40,961 bases of DNA from an uncultured Roseburia sp. (GTDB lineage Bacteria > Bacillota > Clostridia > Lachnospirales > Lachnospiraceae): the NCBI GenBank assembly GCA_910584215.1, contig CAJTYI010000015.1, positions 1 to 40,961 of the forward strand, given 5' to 3'. Below the pieces are notes generated by a model that was not told the origin of the DNA, ran no database searches, and worked only from the letters and a program-made list of their open reading frames with translations. Numbering within the stretch: the first letter of the stretch is position 1; each line of letters begins with the position of its first letter. A program made the position numbers and the translations under genes. This document shows positions 24,536-33,674 of the stretch, piece by piece.

Positions 24536-25270
24536 ATGAAGATAGTTATTTGTGATGATCGGATAGAAGATTTACTAAAAATGGAAAAGATGTTGTCTGC
24601 GTATGGCCAATTGCATGCAAAGGAAGAACTTGTCATAGAAAAGTACTCAGATCCAGGCCTGTTATATCATAAAATACAGGAAAAAGAACTGGCCGATCTA
24701 TATCTGCTGGATATGGTTATGCCTGAGAAGTCGGGAATTGAGATCGGTCAGTTGATTCGCAAATGCGGTATGGAAAGTATCATTATTTATATCACCTCCT
24801 CCGACGATTTTGCACTGGACGCCTACGGTGTACATGCGGTGCGCTATTTGCTAAAGCCGATCGGGGAGGCTGAATTTTTTGAGGCGCTGGAATATGCGTG
24901 GTCATGCCTGAAGTTGAAAAAGGAAGCGCGCTATCTGCTCAAGACAAAAGAAGGGCTTGTGTCGCTTGCACATTCTCAGATCGAGTATATTGAAAATTCT
25001 TCCAGGATGCTCTGCGTTCATCTCGCAGGCGGAGAAATGCTTAAAAGTATATTTATCCGCAAGTCTTTTGATGAGGAAATCAAGGGGTTGAGCGATGATA
25101 TGAATTTCATGAAAGTGCACAAATCATTTCTGATCAATTTAAGATATGTAAAAAAATTGAATCAACGTGATATTCTCATGGAGAGTGGCTGCTATGTGCC
25201 AATCAGCAAAATGAGAGCGGCAGAGGTGAAAAAACAATATTTATCTTATGTGATCGAGAGGTATCAGTGA
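24536..25270 (+). CDS. LytTR-type response regulator, AgrA/ComE-like
   Basis: A 244-residue regulator. The receiver domain (1-120) has the acidic pocket (D7-D8) and the phosphorylated Asp59 in LLDMVMP, with KP at about 105. The C-terminal LytTR DNA-binding domain (about 135-240) starts near VSLAHSQIEYIENSSRML and contains FMKVHKSFLINLRYV. AgrA-type regulators bind direct repeats upstream of target genes. The stop overlaps the start of the kinase gene by one base, so the two are coupled. Neither a peptide precursor nor a processing protease is seen. Confidence 0.92.
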   Translation: MKIVICDDRIEDLLKMEKMLSAYGQLHAKEELVIEKYSDPGLLYHKIQEKELADLYLLDMVMPEKSGIEIGQLIRKCGMESIIIYITSSDDFALDAYGVHAVRYLLKPIGEAEFFEALEYAWSCLKLKKEARYLLKTKEGLVSLAHSQIEYIENSSRMLCVHLAGGEMLKSIFIRKSFDEEIKGLSDDMNFMKVHKSFLINLRYVKKLNQRDILMESGCYVPISKMRAAEVKKQYLSYVIERYQ

Positions 25271-26568
25271 TGTTTTGGGTGGAATATTTTAAAAATATCT
25301 CGTATACGATCAGCCATATTTTTTTGATGCTGTTTATCTATCTGTTTGTGCTGCACCGGTACACGAAAATAAAGACGGTTTTGATTTGCTTTCTGTCGTT
25401 AGTGATCCTAAGCGTTACAGATTATTGCAAAATGAACATTTTTTCCGACAGCAATATCTGTTTTGTGATTGTCACGGTGATACAAATCATTGTCACGCAG
25501 TTTACGGGGCTTTTGATTGCCAAAAAACGGGACAGCAGAGTATTGTTTATGAATTTAAGCGCCTCCAACTATGTCATTGCGGGCAGTATAATACCGGAAG
25601 TAGTGTATATCTCTACGGATAATATAATCATCTCTCTGCTGATAAATATTCTGCTGCATCTGTCCATTCTGCTGTTTTTGTACCGCAGGATAAGGCAGAT
25701 TTGGCTGCAATGCTGTGAAAAGGAGTACAACAAAAGCTGGTGGGAATTGTGCCTGATACCAGTATTTTTTTATTGTGGTTTTTCCTGTCTTGCGGTTTTC
25801 CCTTATACGCTCCAGGACAATCCCCAAAATATACTTGGCGTGTTAGTTTTTATTTTGACTATGTTTGTCTCCTATGTCGTGGTGCTCAGGTATGTGGAGA
25901 GCGAATCGAAAAATACGGAGCTGTACTGGAAAAACGCGATATTCGAGTCGTACATAAAAGGTCTGGAGAATCAATATTATCTGGTTGAACAGTCGGAGCG
26001 CAATCTAAAGATAATGCGGCATGATATGCGGCATTATTCGGGAATGATTGATTCTCTGCTTGATCAGGGAGAATATGAGAATATCAGGAAAATAACCCAT
26101 CATATCAATGAAGTGGCGGATGACAATAAAATCGTAAAATATTGTGAAAACCTGATTGTAAACACTGTGATTTCCAGGGCAATGGAACAGGCCCAGCGCC
26201 TGGAGATCGAAATGCGCACTGATTTTTTGGTATTAAAAGAGATTTCTGTCAATGAATATGAATTTGCGTCGGTCATCGCTAATCTGTTAGAAAATGCCAT
26301 CGACTGCGTGAGAGATTTTGTAGAGAAAAGAAGATATGTGGAGGTCAAGATTCACTGCACGCAGGAGTACCTGCTTCTTAGCACAAAAAATAAATATGAA
26401 AAAGAGATACAATTTCATCCTGTTTCCGGGCTTCCAAAGAGCCGAAAAGGGGGAGGACACGGGCTCGGTATGCAGAGCGTTTCGGCTTTCTGTGATAAGA
26501 TCGGCGGCAATATCAGCAGTTATTGTGAGGATGAAATATTTCATATAATCTTGTTTGCAAAGTTTTGA
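25270..26568 (+). CDS. GHKL sensor histidine kinase, AgrC-like
   Basis: A 432-residue membrane kinase. The N-terminal half (about 10-215) has roughly six hydrophobic segments. The phosphorylated His is probably H251 in MRHDMRHY, and the ATPase domain shows ANLLENAIDC (N-box) and GHGLGMQSV (G-box). A GTG three bases upstream of the ATG is an alternative start. AgrC-type kinases sense secreted peptides, passing phosphate to the LytTR regulator encoded just before. No agrB or agrD is found nearby, so the signal may be made elsewhere or be something else. Confidence 0.9.
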   Translation: MFWVEYFKNISYTISHIFLMLFIYLFVLHRYTKIKTVLICFLSLVILSVTDYCKMNIFSDSNICFVIVTVIQIIVTQFTGLLIAKKRDSRVLFMNLSASNYVIAGSIIPEVVYISTDNIIISLLINILLHLSILLFLYRRIRQIWLQCCEKEYNKSWWELCLIPVFFYCGFSCLAVFPYTLQDNPQNILGVLVFILTMFVSYVVVLRYVESESKNTELYWKNAIFESYIKGLENQYYLVEQSERNLKIMRHDMRHYSGMIDSLLDQGEYENIRKITHHINEVADDNKIVKYCENLIVNTVISRAMEQAQRLEIEMRTDFLVLKEISVNEYEFASVIANLLENAIDCVRDFVEKRRYVEVKIHCTQEYLLLSTKNKYEKEIQFHPVSGLPKSRKGGGHGLGMQSVSAFCDKIGGNISSYCEDEIFHIILFAKF

Positions 26569-26629
26569 TTTTATTGTGAAATTCTAGCCTGATTTTGTGA
26601 AATAATGGGAATTATGTACTTATAGAAGA

Positions 26630-26638
26630 TGATATAAT
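26630..26638 (+). promoter_or_regulatory. Extended -10 promoter of the diguanylate cyclase gene
   Basis: TGATATAAT: a perfect TATAAT with the TG extension one base upstream, about 40 bases before the ATG. The -35 region is poor, as often with extended -10 promoters. Confidence 0.5.
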
Positions 26639-26677
26639 GAACGCAATACATTTTCAATATGTAAGAAAGGAATTCCC

Positions 26678-28597
26678 ATGCAGAAGACATTCCTCAAATA
26701 TACATTCTTTATTTTAACAGGAGCGATTTTATTAATTCTGTTTATCAATTTACTATTCACGATGCACGCGATGGAATCTCAGCAGTATGCAGCCTTTCAG
26801 GTCAAAATCGATCAGGTGATACACACACTTGAGAGCAACCAGGCGGAGTTGTCTCGTATGAACGATAATCTGGACGAGGATTATCTGACGAGAGCCAAAG
26901 CCGCTGCCTATGTCTTAGACAGACAAACCGATCTGATGATGGATACAGCGGAATTTCAGTATCTGGCAAAGCTTCTCAATGTTGACGAGGTACATGTAAT
27001 CGATGAAAACGGGATGATCGTGTCAGGCTCTGTGCCCAAATATATCGGCATGGATATGGCGAACCATAAGCAGACGCGTGAATTTCTCGGTATTTTGGAG
27101 AGCGGAGATGAGAACGCCTATCTGATACAGGATACGCAGCCGAACGCATCAGAGGGCAAGGTGATGAAGTATGTGGGCGTTGCCAGAAAGGACATGAAAG
27201 GCATTGTGCAGGTCGGATTCGAGCCGACCAGACAGTTAGAAGCCGAGTCGAGAAATACTTATGATTATATTTTTACAAAATTTCCGACGGATGTGGGGGA
27301 GGAGTTTTTTGTGGTCGATGCCGTTTCGGGTGAGGTTTTGGGCCATTCAAGCGGTTTGCAGCGTGAATTTAGCGCTGATTATTACGATTTGTCCAGCCTG
27401 TACGACAGCGTGGACGGGGCGTTTATAAAAGGCAGTGACGGCAAAGTGTCCTATGTAGTGTGCAGCGTCTATGACACAGTACTGATCTGTGCGGCGCTGC
27501 CGGGGGATATCATGGTGCAGAGGCTTTTAAGCAACGTAGGTAGTACTTTTTTATATCTCGTATTTATCGAAATTGTAGTGCTGATACTTTTAAATTATCT
27601 GGTCAGGCAAAAAGTGATCGATGGCATACACCGCGTCATCCAACATTTGACGGCAATTACAAACGGTAATCTCGATACCACTGTGTCAGTGGGGGGGAAC
27701 AAAGAGTTCGAGGAGCTCAGCGGCGGTATCAATACCATGGTAAAAAGTATTGTCAATCTTTCCGACCGTATTTCAGCGATTATCGAGCTCAGTGGGATTC
27801 CGCTGGCGGCTTTTGAGTACGAGAGAGGGGCGGGCCATGTGTTTGTCACATCGGGAGTTAAGAATCTGCTCGATATCCCAGATTGCGAAGCCGCTTCACT
27901 CTGTCAGAATACGGACCTGTTTGACCGGTATATTCACACATTGATGAAAGTGCCGTTTGCGGGTGAGACCGACATTTTTGCGGTCAGAGAGAACAAATTT
28001 GTGCGCATTCATATGTCGGAATCTGCAAAGCGGTGTCTAGGCGTCATCACCGATGTCACCGATGATGTCATGGAAAAGCAGCGGATGCAGTATGAAAATA
28101 CACATGATGCCTTGACGGGTCTTTACAAATATGCGCATTTTAAACAGCTTGCTAAACAAAAGCTCCGTCATATGCCGTCATCGATGGTGAGCGCTGTCGT
28201 TATGCTCGATCTCGATTATTTTAAGGAGATCAATGATACCTTTGGACACAATATAGGAGACCAATATTTGCAGAAATTTGCCTCTGTTATGCAGTCGATG
28301 CCCGCAGAGCATGTTCTGACAGCGAGACGTTCCGGGGATGAGTTTTGTATGATGATTTATAACTGTAACGATGTCGCGGAGATCAGACAATATCTCGAGG
28401 TATTTTATGATGCGCTCGTCAGAAAGCCCGTGGAGCTGTCCGATACCCAGAATAAGGTGATACGCGCATCCTCTGGCTTTGCCTATACAGCGGACCGGGG
28501 TGCAAATGTGGATGCGCTCTTAAGCAATGCAGATGAGGCATTATATCAGGTAAAAAGAGAGACAAAAGGATGTTATGCGGAATATAAAAATGCCTAG
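26678..28597 (+). CDS. Membrane diguanylate cyclase with sensory, HAMP, PAS-like and GGDEF domains
   Basis: A 639-residue protein: N-terminal membrane segment (about 8-30), extracytoplasmic sensory domain with Cache-like segments (about 31-285, including VHVIDENGMIVSGSVPKYIG), second membrane segment (about 288-308), HAMP (about 309-365), PAS-like domain (about 370-470), and GGDEF domain (about 480-635). The active-site motif is SGDEF (552-556), a variant common in active cyclases, with LDLDYFKEINDTFGH in the metal site. It makes cyclic di-GMP. The inhibitory RxxD site that usually stands just before the motif is absent. No EAL or HD-GYP partner is in the window. The stop lies in the stem of the terminator. 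Confidence 0.9.
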   Translation: MQKTFLKYTFFILTGAILLILFINLLFTMHAMESQQYAAFQVKIDQVIHTLESNQAELSRMNDNLDEDYLTRAKAAAYVLDRQTDLMMDTAEFQYLAKLLNVDEVHVIDENGMIVSGSVPKYIGMDMANHKQTREFLGILESGDENAYLIQDTQPNASEGKVMKYVGVARKDMKGIVQVGFEPTRQLEAESRNTYDYIFTKFPTDVGEEFFVVDAVSGEVLGHSSGLQREFSADYYDLSSLYDSVDGAFIKGSDGKVSYVVCSVYDTVLICAALPGDIMVQRLLSNVGSTFLYLVFIEIVVLILLNYLVRQKVIDGIHRVIQHLTAITNGNLDTTVSVGGNKEFEELSGGINTMVKSIVNLSDRISAIIELSGIPLAAFEYERGAGHVFVTSGVKNLLDIPDCEAASLCQNTDLFDRYIHTLMKVPFAGETDIFAVRENKFVRIHMSESAKRCLGVITDVTDDVMEKQRMQYENTHDALTGLYKYAHFKQLAKQKLRHMPSSMVSAVVMLDLDYFKEINDTFGHNIGDQYLQKFASVMQSMPAEHVLTARRSGDEFCMMIYNCNDVAEIRQYLEVFYDALVRKPVELSDTQNKVIRASSGFAYTADRGANVDALLSNADEALYQVKRETKGCYAEYKNA

Positions 28598-28621
28598 CCG
28601 GTTTTCGGCTTGGCATTTTTT
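28591..28621 (+). terminator. Terminator overlapping the cyclase stop codon
   Basis: TGCC, mismatch, AGCCG, GTTTT loop, CGGCT, mismatch, GGCA, then six T. The stem begins in the last codons of the cyclase gene. Confidence 0.85.
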
Positions 28622-28662
28622 GCGAAAAAGTATCTTATTTGCAATGTTTTTTATAAAAAGGT

Positions 28663-28691
28663 TTTGGTTTTTCGGCAGTTTATGATACAAT
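28663..28691 (+). promoter_or_regulatory. Promoter of the NSS transporter gene
   Basis: TTTGGT (28663-28668), 17-base spacer, TACAAT (28686-28691), about 58 bases before the ATG. Moderate match. Confidence 0.4.
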
Positions 28692-28748
28692 CGTAAGAAA
28701 GAAAAACAGGCATGGGATACATGCCGGCAGAAAAGGAGAAATTTAGTT

Positions 28749-30290
28749 ATGAGCAATGGAAAGAGAGACACTTGGGCATCCAGAGGCACCTTTATTCTGG
28801 CTGCGGTCGGTTCTGCGGTAGGGCTGGGAAACGCCTGGCGTTTTCCGGGACTGGCGGCAAAGCACGGCGGCGGCACCTTTCTTCTGGTATACCTGGTTGC
28901 AATGTTCGTGATGGGCATCCCGCTTCTGATGATGGAAGTGTCGATCGCGAGAAAGTTTCACAAGGGCGCGGGGGAATCCCTGCGCGGCATCAATAAGAAG
29001 ATGGAGTTTGTGGGCTGGGCGGCGACCGCCAACGCGTTTGTTATCGTTACATACTACGCGGTAGTGTTTGCGTGGGTAATTTTGATGGTAGTCGGGGCGC
29101 TGAAGTTTGCCGGAATGACCGGCGATGCACAGGCGGCAAGCGGCGTATTTGAGAGTCTGACGCAGACGACCTGGGATGTGACCGGTTACAGCATCCCGCT
29201 GCCGGTATTCATTGCCTGGGTGATTGCGTGGCTTGCCATCTATTTCTGCATCCGAAACGGCGCCAACAGTGTGAGCAAGGTTGTGAAATACACCGTATTC
29301 CTGCCGGTGCTGCTGCTTATTTTTATGGCGGCCAAGGGATGTACCATGCCGGGCGCGGGCGCGGGACTTCAGATGTTCTTTCTGCCGAAGCTGGAGGCGT
29401 TTGCAGACGCCAGCCTGTGGATTGACGCCGTAGGCCAGGTGTTTTACAGTCTGTCAATCATGATGGCGATTATGTTCGCCTACGGTTCTTATCTGGATGA
29501 GAGCTCCAATGTAGCAACCGACTGTATTATTATTGCAGTTTCTGACGCGGCGGTCAGTATCCTCTCCGGTATCGTGATGTTTTCGACGATGGGCGGTGTG
29601 GGAATGTTGGATTCCATCTCGGATTCGGGTATTGGAACGGCGTTTTTGATTTATCCGCAGGCGATCGTAAATCTCACGAAGTCAGGGTGGTTTAATGCGC
29701 TCTTTGGTATAGTCTTTTATCTGATGTTAGTGACACTGGCCATCGATTCCGCGTTTTCGATTGTCGAGGGCGTGTCGGCGTCCCTGGCGGACAAGTTTCA
29801 CGCTGACCCGAAGAAAACGACGCGAAAGATCTGTGTCGCGGCGGCAATTGTCTCGCTGCTTTATATCACAAGGGCGGGTCTTGCCTGGCTGGACATCGTC
29901 GATAACTGGACGAACCAGATCAATCTGATCTTGATTGGCGTGCTGGAGTGTATTGCCATAGGTTGGTGTTTTGACGTGGATAAAGTGTTGCGGCAGGTCA
30001 ACCGCAATACGGACAAGTTTAAGGTGCCAAGATTCTGGTTCCGCACATCCATCCGCTACATCGCTCCGGTGGCGCTTTCCATATTGTTTGTCTGGAACCT
30101 CTACAACCTGTTTGTCGTAAAAGGCGGAACATACGGATATGCTGTCTGGGCGGAGTGCCTCGCCGGGTGGCTGGTGTCCGCGCTTGTGTTTGCCAGCGGA
30201 TTTATTATGAAAATTGTCGTAAGCTACAAGAAGAGAAAAGGTTATGTGGAGTCGGAGATTGTATGGGAGGAAGAGAAAGAGCTGAAATAA
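28749..30290 (+). CDS. Sodium-dependent transporter, NSS family
   Basis: A 513-residue membrane protein of the neurotransmitter:sodium symporter family with the LeuT-type fold. The hallmark first helix is FILAAVGSAVGLGNAWRFPG (about 15-34), followed by HGGGTFLLVYLV. About 12 hydrophobic segments are seen; the sodium and substrate site would use helices 1 and 6. These carriers bring in amino acids or similar amines with sodium. Substrate cannot be told. The start is supported by AGGAG upstream. It has its own promoter after a terminator. Confidence 0.93.
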   Translation: MSNGKRDTWASRGTFILAAVGSAVGLGNAWRFPGLAAKHGGGTFLLVYLVAMFVMGIPLLMMEVSIARKFHKGAGESLRGINKKMEFVGWAATANAFVIVTYYAVVFAWVILMVVGALKFAGMTGDAQAASGVFESLTQTTWDVTGYSIPLPVFIAWVIAWLAIYFCIRNGANSVSKVVKYTVFLPVLLLIFMAAKGCTMPGAGAGLQMFFLPKLEAFADASLWIDAVGQVFYSLSIMMAIMFAYGSYLDESSNVATDCIIIAVSDAAVSILSGIVMFSTMGGVGMLDSISDSGIGTAFLIYPQAIVNLTKSGWFNALFGIVFYLMLVTLAIDSAFSIVEGVSASLADKFHADPKKTTRKICVAAAIVSLLYITRAGLAWLDIVDNWTNQINLILIGVLECIAIGWCFDVDKVLRQVNRNTDKFKVPRFWFRTSIRYIAPVALSILFVWNLYNLFVVKGGTYGYAVWAECLAGWLVSALVFASGFIMKIVVSYKKRKGYVESEIVWEEEKELK

Positions 30291-30393
30291 ATGCGCATAT
30301 GTGGTGTGAATCTGTTCGCGGAGGCGTTTAGAATGTGGATTATTGTCTACAATATAAGTGACGAAAGATATATGCAGCAGGACGGTGACGCGG

Positions 30394-31302
30394 ATGATTT
30401 ATCAATGGGACGACGATGCAGGCGACAAACCAGAGGAAAGCGCAGACTGGGAGATTGAGATTCTCAGTTTACAGGAGTTTCAGGCGGCGTATCCTGCCTA
30501 TTACCGCAGGATATTTCTGGCAAATGAGCTGAGTTATCTGAAGTTCTGCAAGGCAGAGCGCTTAAAGGAAGCGGTTCTGGGGACGTACGCGATGCCGGCC
30601 TATCTGGAAAACGGCAGGAGGCAGCTCGACTTTGGCTACTGTATCTTACAGGACAAAATTATTTTTGTAGACGATTATGATGCGATTAAAAAAGTGCTGG
30701 ATGAGATGCAGGAGCACCGTCCGATGGGGGAGGTCAGTACCACAAGATTTTCTTTTGATTTTATGGATTTTCTGTTGAAGGATGATATGATTTTTTTGCA
30801 GCAGTATGAGGAAAAGCTCTCCCATTTGGAGGAGGCGCTCTTGGACAATGAGGCGAAGAATTTTGAGCAAAAGATTCTCATGTTCCGCAAGGCGCTCTCT
30901 TCCATGAGCGCGTATTACGAGCAGCTTACCGATATCGGGGATGCTCTGCAGAAGGGCGCGGCGGAGTCGGAAGATGACAAGACGGGCGCACTTTTTGGAC
31001 TATACACAGAAAAGGTGCGCCGTCTCTACGATACCGTTTCGATGTTAAAAGAATATTCGGTACAACTTAGGGAGCTGCGGCAGACCCAGATCGGGGTGCG
31101 CCAGAACAAAATTATGCAGTTTTTGACGGTTATCACCGCAGTGTTTTTGCCGCTCAATCTGGTTACCGGGTGGTATGGCATGAATTTTTCCAATATGCCG
31201 GAGCTAAATTCACCGCACGGGTATGTGGTATTGTGCGTGATTTGTCTGGGGATTATCGGACTGGAACTTTTCTTCCTGAAGAAATATAAGTGGCTGCAAT
31301 AG
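30394..31302 (+). CDS. corA: CorA-type divalent metal channel
   Basis: A 302-residue member of the CorA family. A large cytoplasmic domain (about 1-240, long helices with coiled-coil character near 120-240) is followed by two membrane helices (FLTVITAVFLPLNLVTGWYG, with the signature YGMN at its end, and YVVLCVICLGIIGLELFFL). It forms a pentameric channel for Mg2+ and perhaps Co2+ or Ni2+. The ATG at 30394 has AGGACGG upstream; a GTG at 30358 is an alternative. GGAGG at 30319 stands before another ATG (30332) in a different frame that opens only 41 codons. Confidence 0.88.
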   Translation: MIYQWDDDAGDKPEESADWEIEILSLQEFQAAYPAYYRRIFLANELSYLKFCKAERLKEAVLGTYAMPAYLENGRRQLDFGYCILQDKIIFVDDYDAIKKVLDEMQEHRPMGEVSTTRFSFDFMDFLLKDDMIFLQQYEEKLSHLEEALLDNEAKNFEQKILMFRKALSSMSAYYEQLTDIGDALQKGAAESEDDKTGALFGLYTEKVRRLYDTVSMLKEYSVQLRELRQTQIGVRQNKIMQFLTVITAVFLPLNLVTGWYGMNFSNMPELNSPHGYVVLCVICLGIIGLELFFLKKYKWLQ

Positions 31303-31402
31303 AACAAAAATTTGTAAGGCGTACTATGTTCGCCGTGCGGAGCCGGATCTGACATTCGGTTCGCATTCGCGCGCGATAAATCGCTTCGGAATGGAGGAAT
31401 CT

Positions 31403-31831
31403 ATGAAAAAATATGTGAGTGCGCTGGTGATTGTATGCGTGGCGATTGTCATCGCTTTCTACGCGGACGCGGCGAGCGGCGGTGATATCAGCAATGTCAC
31501 GCGGCGCATGTATGAATCGCAGGTATACAATACGGCGGAGATCAATGCGGCGATGAATATGGTGGAACAGAAGTTCAAGGATTCCTTTGTGGGCTGCCGC
31601 ATGACGGAGATCTGGTATGACGATTATGTCAGCAATGCCTCCGCGAGAGATTATGCAAGGCAGTTCGGTTATGTGGAGGCGATCGTGATCTTGTCTGATT
31701 TTATTGTGGATGAGAGCGGGGCCGGAACCAGCTTTCTGCCGGGAGAGACTTACGAAAACTGGCAGTGGGTCCTGGTGCGCAACACCGACGACAGCAGTTG
31801 GGAGCTAAAAACATGGGGATTTCAGGTCTGA
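31403..31831 (+). CDS. Small exported protein, DUF4829-like
   Basis: A 142-residue protein with a signal peptide or anchor (about 3-23, VSALVIVCVAIVIAFYADA) and an extracytoplasmic domain. Recognisable pieces are YNTAEINAAMNMVEQKFKDS, GCRMTEIWYDD and a C-terminal NWQWVLVRNTDDSSWELKTW. From memory these resemble DUF4829 proteins of Clostridia, whose function is unknown. The ATG at 31403 has GGAGGAATCT before it. No lipobox Cys follows the hydrophobic segment. It lies between corA and nth, with no clear tie to either. Confidence 0.75.
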   Translation: MKKYVSALVIVCVAIVIAFYADAASGGDISNVTRRMYESQVYNTAEINAAMNMVEQKFKDSFVGCRMTEIWYDDYVSNASARDYARQFGYVEAIVILSDFIVDESGAGTSFLPGETYENWQWVLVRNTDDSSWELKTWGFQV

Positions 31832-31864
31832 TCTATGAGAGCATTTCGGTGGGGATACCTGCGG

Positions 31865-32497
31865 TTATATATTATGCGCACAGATATCATCTAAGACACA
31901 GCGGTCGCAGTGGGGCGTGGTGCGCGCCGTGCAGACGTCTCTGCCGTGGTCTACGAGACGATGGCAAAAATCGCTGCCCTCTTCGGGCGGTACCAGTTTC
32001 CAGAGTTCCATCTCTACCTTTTTGGGTTCTTTGATTCCGTTTACAATTCCCATGCGGTTTACGAGTCGGATACAGTGTGTATCGGTGACAATGGCGGGTT
32101 TTCCGAAAACGTCGCCCATAATCAGATTGGCGCTTTTTCTTCCCACGCCGGGCAGAGCAAGCAGCGCGTCAAAGTCTTCCGGGACTTTGCCGCCGTGTTC
32201 TGTCACGAGCTTTTGCATACAGGCGCTGATATCCCTCGCCTTGCTGTGCCCCAGGCCGCAGGGTTTTACGATTTCCTCGATCTCTTCGACGCTGGCGGCG
32301 GCGAGGGTCTCTATTGTCGGGAATTTTTGGTACAGGTCTTGGACAATCACATTGACTCTGGCGTCGGTGCACTGTGCGGCGAGCCGGACACTGACTAATA
32401 ACTTCCAGGCTTCGTCGTAAGAAAGGGTGCACGCTGCTGCGGGATATGCCTGTTTCAGGCGCTGTATGATCTCTAAGGTGAGTGCTTTTTTTGTCAT
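31865..32497 (-). CDS. nth: Endonuclease III
   Basis: A 210-residue DNA glycosylase/AP lyase that removes oxidised pyrimidines and cuts the strand. The helix-hairpin-helix is LPGVGRKSANLIMG, with the catalytic Lys in it and the catalytic Asp in VTDTHC. The [4Fe-4S] ligands are CTARTTPHCDRCVLDDIC near the C-terminus, with seven residues between the first two cysteines where six are usual in E. coli. The N-terminal ATG at 32497 has AAAGGA upstream. The gene is convergent with the small exported protein gene. Confidence 0.94.
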   Translation of the reverse strand: MTKKALTLEIIQRLKQAYPAAACTLSYDEAWKLLVSVRLAAQCTDARVNVIVQDLYQKFPTIETLAAASVEEIEEIVKPCGLGHSKARDISACMQKLVTEHGGKVPEDFDALLALPGVGRKSANLIMGDVFGKPAIVTDTHCIRLVNRMGIVNGIKEPKKVEMELWKLVPPEEGSDFCHRLVDHGRDVCTARTTPHCDRCVLDDICAHNI

Positions 32498-32661
32498 GTG
32501 TAGGCTGAGTCCTTTCTTTCGTTTGATTATGATAAATATTTCTGGGAAATACCTATATTATAAACACAGAGAACGCTTGTTGCAATGGAAATGTTGAGAA
32601 AAATTCATAACGCCCGGTGTTATTTTCTTTTTTCACTCATTTTTGATTGAGAAAGTCCTGC

Positions 32662-32690
32662 TTGTATCTGCTTAACATTTTCTATATAAT
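32662..32690 (+). promoter_or_regulatory. Promoter of the NYN-like gene
   Basis: TTGTAT (32662-32667), 17-base spacer, perfect TATAAT (32685-32690), about 50 bases before the start codon. Confidence 0.5.
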
Positions 32691-32743
32691 AAATGTGGGA
32701 TTTTATCATTTAAGATGCTTTTGAAGAACATGGGGGTATAGAT

Positions 32744-33631
32744 TTGAAAAGGAAATATTATTTGATTGATACGGAGAATGTGGGCGACAGATGGTTTGAC
32801 CTGTTGCAGAAGACAAAGAAGAAGGACAGAATCATCACGTTCTATACAGAACATCATTCCAAACACTTAGAAGGATATCTGATGAAACAGGTGCATAACT
32901 CCCGGATTATCTGGCTGGAGTGTGTGGCCGGAAATAATGCGCTGGATTATCAGCTTATGGGGGTGCTCTCGTATCTGATTGCCAAACACCCGAAAGCCTC
33001 CTATTATATTTACTCGAACGATAGGGATTACCAGAGTACGATTGACTTTTGGCAAAGCCGTGGCATCGCAGTCTGCCGCAAAGGTTTCGCAATCAAGAAT
33101 GGCAAAAAGACAGCCGAGAAGAAAGAGAAAGAGAAAAAGAAAAAAGCACCGAAAAGTCAGAAAACAGTGGTCGAAATTCTAACAACTGCAAAGGCAAAAA
33201 AGGTCCCTGGTACGTTATTAAAAACCGGGCAGGAAAAACCGACGGAGGAACAGTATGTGATTCAGATCGCCAAATGCGTGCCAGTTACTGATCTGGGAGC
33301 ATGGTATCAAGCCCTGACTTCTATTTTAGGCCAGGAAAACGGGCGAAACTGGTATCTGAAAGTCAGGGGCGATGCGAAACTGAGGAAAAAGCTCTCCGAA
33401 TATTGCATTGGGGAAGAAGATGAGCGTGGAGTAAATCTGGTTGCCATGGTGTTGGACATACATGGTCTGGATGTGACAGGGGCAGAAGAGGCGTACAATA
33501 TTATTCAGTCGCATAGCCGGAGGAACTTAAAGGCAATCAAGGCAGATTTTGATATGAAGTTTGGCAAAAAACCGCAGCAGGAATATTATAAGGTACTCCG
33601 GCCGCTGTTTAAGGTTATCAAAGGAAAATAA
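32744..33631 (+). CDS. NYN/PIN-like domain protein, putative ribonuclease
   Basis: A 295-residue protein. Residues 1-115 look like a PIN/NYN nuclease fold: YYLIDTENVGD (D9, E11), an internal GNNALDYQL (D68) and YSNDRDYQ (D93, D95), the four-acid pattern that binds metal and cuts RNA. A lysine-rich linker (about 112-135) follows, then an unrecognised helical domain (about 150-295). The start is TTG after GGGGG. It is probably cytoplasmic. RNA cleavage is inferred from the fold only, and no antitoxin gene is next to it. Confidence 0.75.
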   Translation: MKRKYYLIDTENVGDRWFDLLQKTKKKDRIITFYTEHHSKHLEGYLMKQVHNSRIIWLECVAGNNALDYQLMGVLSYLIAKHPKASYYIYSNDRDYQSTIDFWQSRGIAVCRKGFAIKNGKKTAEKKEKEKKKKAPKSQKTVVEILTTAKAKKVPGTLLKTGQEKPTEEQYVIQIAKCVPVTDLGAWYQALTSILGQENGRNWYLKVRGDAKLRKKLSEYCIGEEDERGVNLVAMVLDIHGLDVTGAEEAYNIIQSHSRRNLKAIKADFDMKFGKKPQQEYYKVLRPLFKVIKGK

Positions 33632-33645
33632 TTCTGTCTGTCAGG

Positions 33646-33674
33646 CAAAGAATCCGGCTATGCCGGATTCTTTG
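33646..33674 (+). terminator. Terminator after the NYN-like gene
   Basis: CAAAGAATCCGGC-tat-GCCGGATTCTTTG: a perfect 13-bp stem, then TTGCTT. The T-run is short but the stem is strong. The stretch 33675-33850 holds no gene I can support. Confidence 0.75.

Noticed and set aside
30332..30457. 41-codon frame overlapping the corA start
   Set aside because: Has a GGAGG site, but the later part reads as the corA gene in another frame and turns Arg-rich; noted only as a possible coupling leader.
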